NCBI GenBank assembly: GCA_947174335.1
Contig: CAMWIM010000015.1
Location: 1 to 37,673 of the forward strand
Direction of reading: 5' to 3'
DNA: 37,673 bases
DNA from: an uncultured Porphyromonadaceae bacterium
Lineage (GTDB): Bacteria; Bacteroidota; Bacteroidia; Bacteroidales; Muribaculaceae
How positions within the stretch are numbered: position 1 is the stretch's first letter; every line of letters starts with the position of its first letter. Made by a program: the position numbers and the translations under genes. Positions 34,764 to 37,673 of the stretch are shown piece after piece. The notes under the pieces are model-generated. The model was not told the DNA's origin. It worked only from the letters and a program-made list of their open reading frames with translations, and searched no databases.

Positions 34764-35924
34764 TTATTCTTTGGCTTTGAGCTTGTTGATCAATGGGTTG
34801 GCATACATACTGTACATTCGGTTGAGCATCAGTTCTTTTTCCTCGGCAGTTAAGTCGGGAATATCAACGCGCGCAAGTTGCTTCCCGATATAGTTGACAA
34901 CCTCTTCCTCTTGTTGGTTGGTGTAATGGTTGTCAAACCGGTGACATCCGTTGATTTTGTCGTATGCCACATAGTTTATCGGGTAAATTTCATATCCGGC
35001 ATGTATTCGGCGATCAATTAAATCGCAGGTCGCTCTCAAGAATTCTTGTTTGCTGAGCTCGGCGGGCAATGTTCTCAACTCGTCTGAAATGCAGGGAGAT
35101 ATATGAAAGTGGATGTGTCCTTTAAATGACAATATACCGGTTTCCATACTCAACAAGTCATCGTGTTGCGACTTTTTGAACTCGGGGTCACGCTGCTTGA
35201 GGATATATTCCTTGACTTTCAGATAGTCGTTGGGGTCATATTCGTATGATATTGAGGTTGGTAAAAGGTTGACAGCCTCTACATTCTCGCGTAACGATTC
35301 TGACGGGCCCGACAATCCGAGCATCTTTATCAGGCTCTCTTGGGTCAAGTCGCTCGAATCTTTGGCACGGCCTTCACGCTGGGCAATCCAGATTGATTCT
35401 TTCTTGGTCGAAATACAATAGTGGATATATGCCGAGAGATGACGGGCTGCATCGAGAGCCTCCTTTATTTTCAGATTACGACGGACAATAAAACTCTTGT
35501 TCAAACGCACCAGCGTGTTAATCCATTCATAAATCAAGAGGTTGTCTCCGATAGCTACCTGAGTTGTCGGGAGATTGTGGTGAAGAAGATTCAAATTTAA
35601 AAACGATGCGTCAAGGACTATGTCACGATGGTTGGTAATCACCGTGTAACTTCCATCTGCCTTATAGTTTTCTGCACCGCTGAATGTCATTCCCGAACTT
35701 GTTTTCTTTTCGAGTAATTCAAGGAATGGGAGCATCACTTTCTTTTGAAGCTCGTCTTTTGACTCGATATGTCTGAGCTGCTGTGCAAATGCTTGATAAT
35801 CAACATCGGGCATTACAAATTTTACCGCATTTTCAAATGCCGGTTCATCAACAAGTTCTGCCATCCGAGCCTTAAACTCTGAGTCTTCGATGGGCGCTAT
35901 ATCTTTAAAATCGTCAATATTCAT
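34764..35924 (-). CDS. Glycerolipid/lysophosphatidate acyltransferase-like protein
   Basis: This 386 aa protein looks like a PlsC/PlsB-superfamily acyltransferase. The block NHRDIVLD (98-105) replaces the canonical HX4D with histidine and the second aspartate five residues apart, and AQREGRAKD (181-189) corresponds to the EGxR substrate block. A PLTHS-like later block is not clear. There is no strong membrane helix, so it may be peripheral. Its role would be fatty-acyl transfer in phospholipid or other lipid synthesis. It is the first gene of the minus string with the phosphoesterase, tex and HPPK-like genes. Confidence 0.75.
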   Translation of the reverse strand: MNIDDFKDIAPIEDSEFKARMAELVDEPAFENAVKFVMPDVDYQAFAQQLRHIESKDELQKKVMLPFLELLEKKTSSGMTFSGAENYKADGSYTVITNHRDIVLDASFLNLNLLHHNLPTTQVAIGDNLLIYEWINTLVRLNKSFIVRRNLKIKEALDAARHLSAYIHYCISTKKESIWIAQREGRAKDSSDLTQESLIKMLGLSGPSESLRENVEAVNLLPTSISYEYDPNDYLKVKEYILKQRDPEFKKSQHDDLLSMETGILSFKGHIHFHISPCISDELRTLPAELSKQEFLRATCDLIDRRIHAGYEIYPINYVAYDKINGCHRFDNHYTNQQEEEVVNYIGKQLARVDIPDLTAEEKELMLNRMYSMYANPLINKLKAKE

Positions 35925-35951
35925 TGAGTTTCAAAATATATTTTCAATCTA

Positions 35952-35959
35952 CAAAGATA
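35952..35959 (-). promoter_or_regulatory. Promoter -7 box of the acyltransferase operon
   Basis: TATCTTTG on the minus strand, followed by TAGATTG, 27 bases before the ATG. No convincing -33 element. Confidence 0.55.
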
Positions 35960-36040
35960 CTACTTTTGGCTCTTAAATTAGCTTTGTAGGTCCGTATATT
36001 GGACTTGTGTTATAAAAAATTAACGTTTTGCAATTAACAG

Positions 36041-36277
36041 CTATTTTTGTGCATATTGTTTCACGGCCGGGCTTTCCACGTCGACTCCAAACTCTTTTGC
36101 CTGTGCTAAAATTGCCTTTGCAAGTTTGGGTTTCAGCTCTTCGGGGCAGTATCTGAAATAAGACTCGGCTGCCCGCACATGCGCGGCGTCGGGCATCGGA
36201 TACTCACGTCGTTCGGGCAATCCGAAAACTGAATCGGGGAGTGCCTCTTTTTCTTTATAGGTCAATTTCTCATTCAT
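36041..36277 (-). CDS. Small DUF6582-like protein
   Basis: This is a 78 aa protein with a lysine-glutamate-rich start, then LPDSVFGLPERREYPMPDAAHV (about 13-34) and a helical remainder. The segment resembles a small domain seen as a tail of phage structural proteins and as a stand-alone protein (I recall DUF6582, but I am unsure of the accession). No phage genes are nearby. No promoter box is evident upstream. Function unknown. Confidence 0.6.
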   Translation of the reverse strand: MNEKLTYKEKEALPDSVFGLPERREYPMPDAAHVRAAESYFRYCPEELKPKLAKAILAQAKEFGVDVESPAVKQYAQK

Positions 36278-36430
36278 AATTCTGTTACATTATATATTAT
36301 ATAAACATTATGTATAATTTTTAGTTTGTTTCAAAAAAAGTTAATCTTCCCGATTTACCTTTTGCACTTTTCAGGGTCATAGTAATGTAAGCAAATCAAA
36401 TTAAACGAACTGACGACCTTTTTTTGAGAT

Positions 36431-36955
36431 ATGTTCAACATCCTTAAGCGACCATCGAGTAACGAAAAGTTCACCCGTCTTGTCGATGAATATCGAGAGC
36501 CGATTTATCGGTTTATTCGTGGTCGGGTTGACTCTCACGATGATGCTGCCGACATCTCTCAAGAGGTTTTCATCAGGGCTTACCAAAGTCTCGACAAGTT
36601 GCGCGATGAAAGCGCGGCGCGTGCGTGGCTCTACCGAATAGCTCACAATGAGATAATCAGGTTTGTTCAGGACCGCGACCGTGCCAACATCGAGCCTATC
36701 GCTGACACAGTTCAATCCACTCTCGCTGACACAGCACAAGTCGATTATGACCGAGCTGTTCAGGAACTTTTTAAAACCGCACTCAATCAGTTGAGCGAAC
36801 GACGGCGAACAGTCTTTGAACTCCGCTATTATCAGGAACTTTCGTTCAAGGAAATCGCTGAAATTCTTGACTCAAACGAAGCGACAATGAAAGTGACCTA
36901 TCATCAGGCAAAAAGTTTTATAACCGAATATATTCTTGAACATAACATAGAATAA
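36431..36955 (+). CDS. ECF-type RNA polymerase sigma factor
   Basis: This 174 aa sigma-70 family factor has a region 2 at about 13-80 (VDEYREPIYRFIRGRV, then ADISQEVFIRAYQSL and WLYRIAHNEI). After a linker, region 4 follows at about 118-168 (LSERRRTVFELRYYQELSFKEIAEIL and an ATMKVTYHQAK recognition helix). It starts a plus-strand cassette with a small membrane protein (32 bases later) and an exported protein. That arrangement suggests a dedicated envelope-stress regulon, probably autoregulated. The region before it has only an imperfect TACCTTTTG box. Confidence 0.93.
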   Translation: MFNILKRPSSNEKFTRLVDEYREPIYRFIRGRVDSHDDAADISQEVFIRAYQSLDKLRDESAARAWLYRIAHNEIIRFVQDRDRANIEPIADTVQSTLADTAQVDYDRAVQELFKTALNQLSERRRTVFELRYYQELSFKEIAEILDSNEATMKVTYHQAKSFITEYILEHNIE

Positions 36956-36987
36956 CTCTCTCCAACACAATAAAATAATTTGAATTT

Positions 36988-37329
36988 ATGGAACATAAAT
37001 TTGATTTTGATAAAGTCGCTCGTAATTACACTCACCGTTTTGACGGCGACATTCCCTCTGACTTTTTTGATCAACAGCGTAACGATATATTTGTGGCGGC
37101 AGATCGTTGTCGCCGTCGCACTCTCAACCGTTTCATCGCTACAGCCGCATCGATTGTTGTGGTGGTCACTGTTGCCGTAACAGCTCTTGTGAAAATCAGT
37201 CAGCCCAATCGCTTGTCAACTGACGAGATGATTGATCTTCTGATTGCTGAATCGACCGATGCACAGCTTCTCGAATCGACCGATATTGCTGATGCCGAAA
37301 TGATGTTTGATACAGAATATTATAACTGA
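36988..37329 (+). CDS. Small single-pass membrane protein, candidate anti-sigma factor
   Basis: This is a 113 aa protein with a cytosolic N-terminal part of about 47 residues (MEHKFDFDKVARNYTHRF, then a CRRRTLNRF basic stretch), one transmembrane helix (about 49-69) and an acidic periplasmic tail (about 75-113). Its position directly after the ECF sigma gene and its topology fit a short anti-sigma factor, but no classical zinc-binding HxxxCxxC motif is present. The role is inferred from context. Confidence 0.65.
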   Translation: MEHKFDFDKVARNYTHRFDGDIPSDFFDQQRNDIFVAADRCRRRTLNRFIATAASIVVVVTVAVTALVKISQPNRLSTDEMIDLLIAESTDAQLLESTDIADAEMMFDTEYYN

Positions 37330-37344
37330 TAACCAAAATACGAT

Positions 37345-37673
37345 ATGAAACAATTCATAACATTGGCCATAATCATTATCGCATCGCTCAGCCGGCTTGC
37401 CGTCCCTTGTCATGCCGAAAAAACTGAGGCAAAGAAATTCCCTGCCGACCGTGTCGCAAAAGAGACTGCGCTCTATGTCGAAACTCTCAAACTCAAGGGT
37501 GACGATGCCAAAAAGTTCACTAAACTTTATACCGAATACCGCCGCAAGATTCATAATGCGCTCGAAAAAAATCGCATTCCCTTTAAATTTGAAAATACCA
37601 AATTGACCGACGCGCAGATTGATAAGAATATCCGCGCACGATTTGCAAGCTCCCGCGAGATGCTTGAGATTCG
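37345..37673 (+). CDS. Exported Spy/CpxP-like protein, C-terminus beyond window
   Basis: The frame opens at an ATG 15 bases after the previous stop and runs off the window. The 109 visible residues have a signal peptide (hydrophobic 4-17, cleavage near CHAEK). The charged helical domain includes KFTKLYTEYRRKIH and a LTDAQIDKNIRARFASSRE stretch, as in the Spy/CpxP-like periplasmic proteins often encoded next to ECF sigma factors in Bacteroidales. It may sense misfolded envelope proteins. The family assignment is tentative. Confidence 0.6.
   Translation, partial: MKQFITLAIIIIASLSRLAVPCHAEKTEAKKFPADRVAKETALYVETLKLKGDDAKKFTKLYTEYRRKIHNALEKNRIPFKFENTKLTDAQIDKNIRARFASSREMLEI

Overview
The window looks like an ordinary chromosomal stretch of a Bacteroidota genome, order Bacteroidales. 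A Muribaculaceae-type genome is a guess from general appearance. The evidence is a promoter grammar of TAnnTTTG boxes (often with TTTG or TTG 19-21 bases upstream), weak or absent Shine-Dalgarno sequences, and lineage-typical genes: a GldE-like protein, an exbB-exbD-exbD-tonB cluster with an FGAYxLR-type TonB, a DUF3078-type outer-membrane protein, a DUF4919-type protein, a SusA-like amylase and an ACT-less SerA. I see no transposase, integrase, CRISPR array, rRNA or prophage module.

Layout. 1-1492: tRNA-Ala(GGC) cut by the window edge, a His-rich CobW GTPase and tRNA-Pro(CGG), all on the minus strand. 1728-3691: gldE-like gene and a phosphopantetheinyl transferase, plus strand, coupled. 3651-6548: minus operon of a secreted GH13 amylase, a YfcE-like phosphodiesterase and a SPOR lipoprotein. 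6663-8698: tRNA-Tyr and a minus operon of an arabinose-5-phosphate isomerase-like SIS protein, a degenerate PfkB protein and lumazine synthase ribH. 8909-14380: leuA-leuC-leuD-leuB followed by a membrane zinc peptidase. 14491-19875: six-gene string of a MalY/PatB aminotransferase, aroA, a CCGxHxxC protein, an ABC-3 metal permease, a GH25 lysozyme and an EamA transporter. 19876-23549: the TonB energising cluster behind a long leader. 23614-25489: two glycosyltransferases. 25452-27857: minus string of a DUF3078 protein and two exported unknowns. 28106-30954: serC, serA and a DUF4919 protein. 30985-35924: minus string of an acyltransferase, a membrane phosphoesterase, Tex and an HPPK-like protein. 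36041-36277: a very small protein. 36431 to the end: an ECF sigma factor, a small single-pass membrane protein and the start of a Spy/CpxP-like exported protein.

The genes mainly serve amino-acid and cofactor biosynthesis (leucine, serine, aromatic amino acids, riboflavin, possibly folate), envelope building and energy coupling, and metal handling. I do not see a clear undescribed defence or mobile system. The most interesting points are three proteins with recognisable folds but substituted catalytic motifs (PfkB-like, HPPK-like, SerA), an extended promoter element shared by all three tRNA genes, a 230-base leader before exbB, an uncharacterised cysteine-rich protein next to an orphan metal permease, and an ECF sigma cassette at the right edge.
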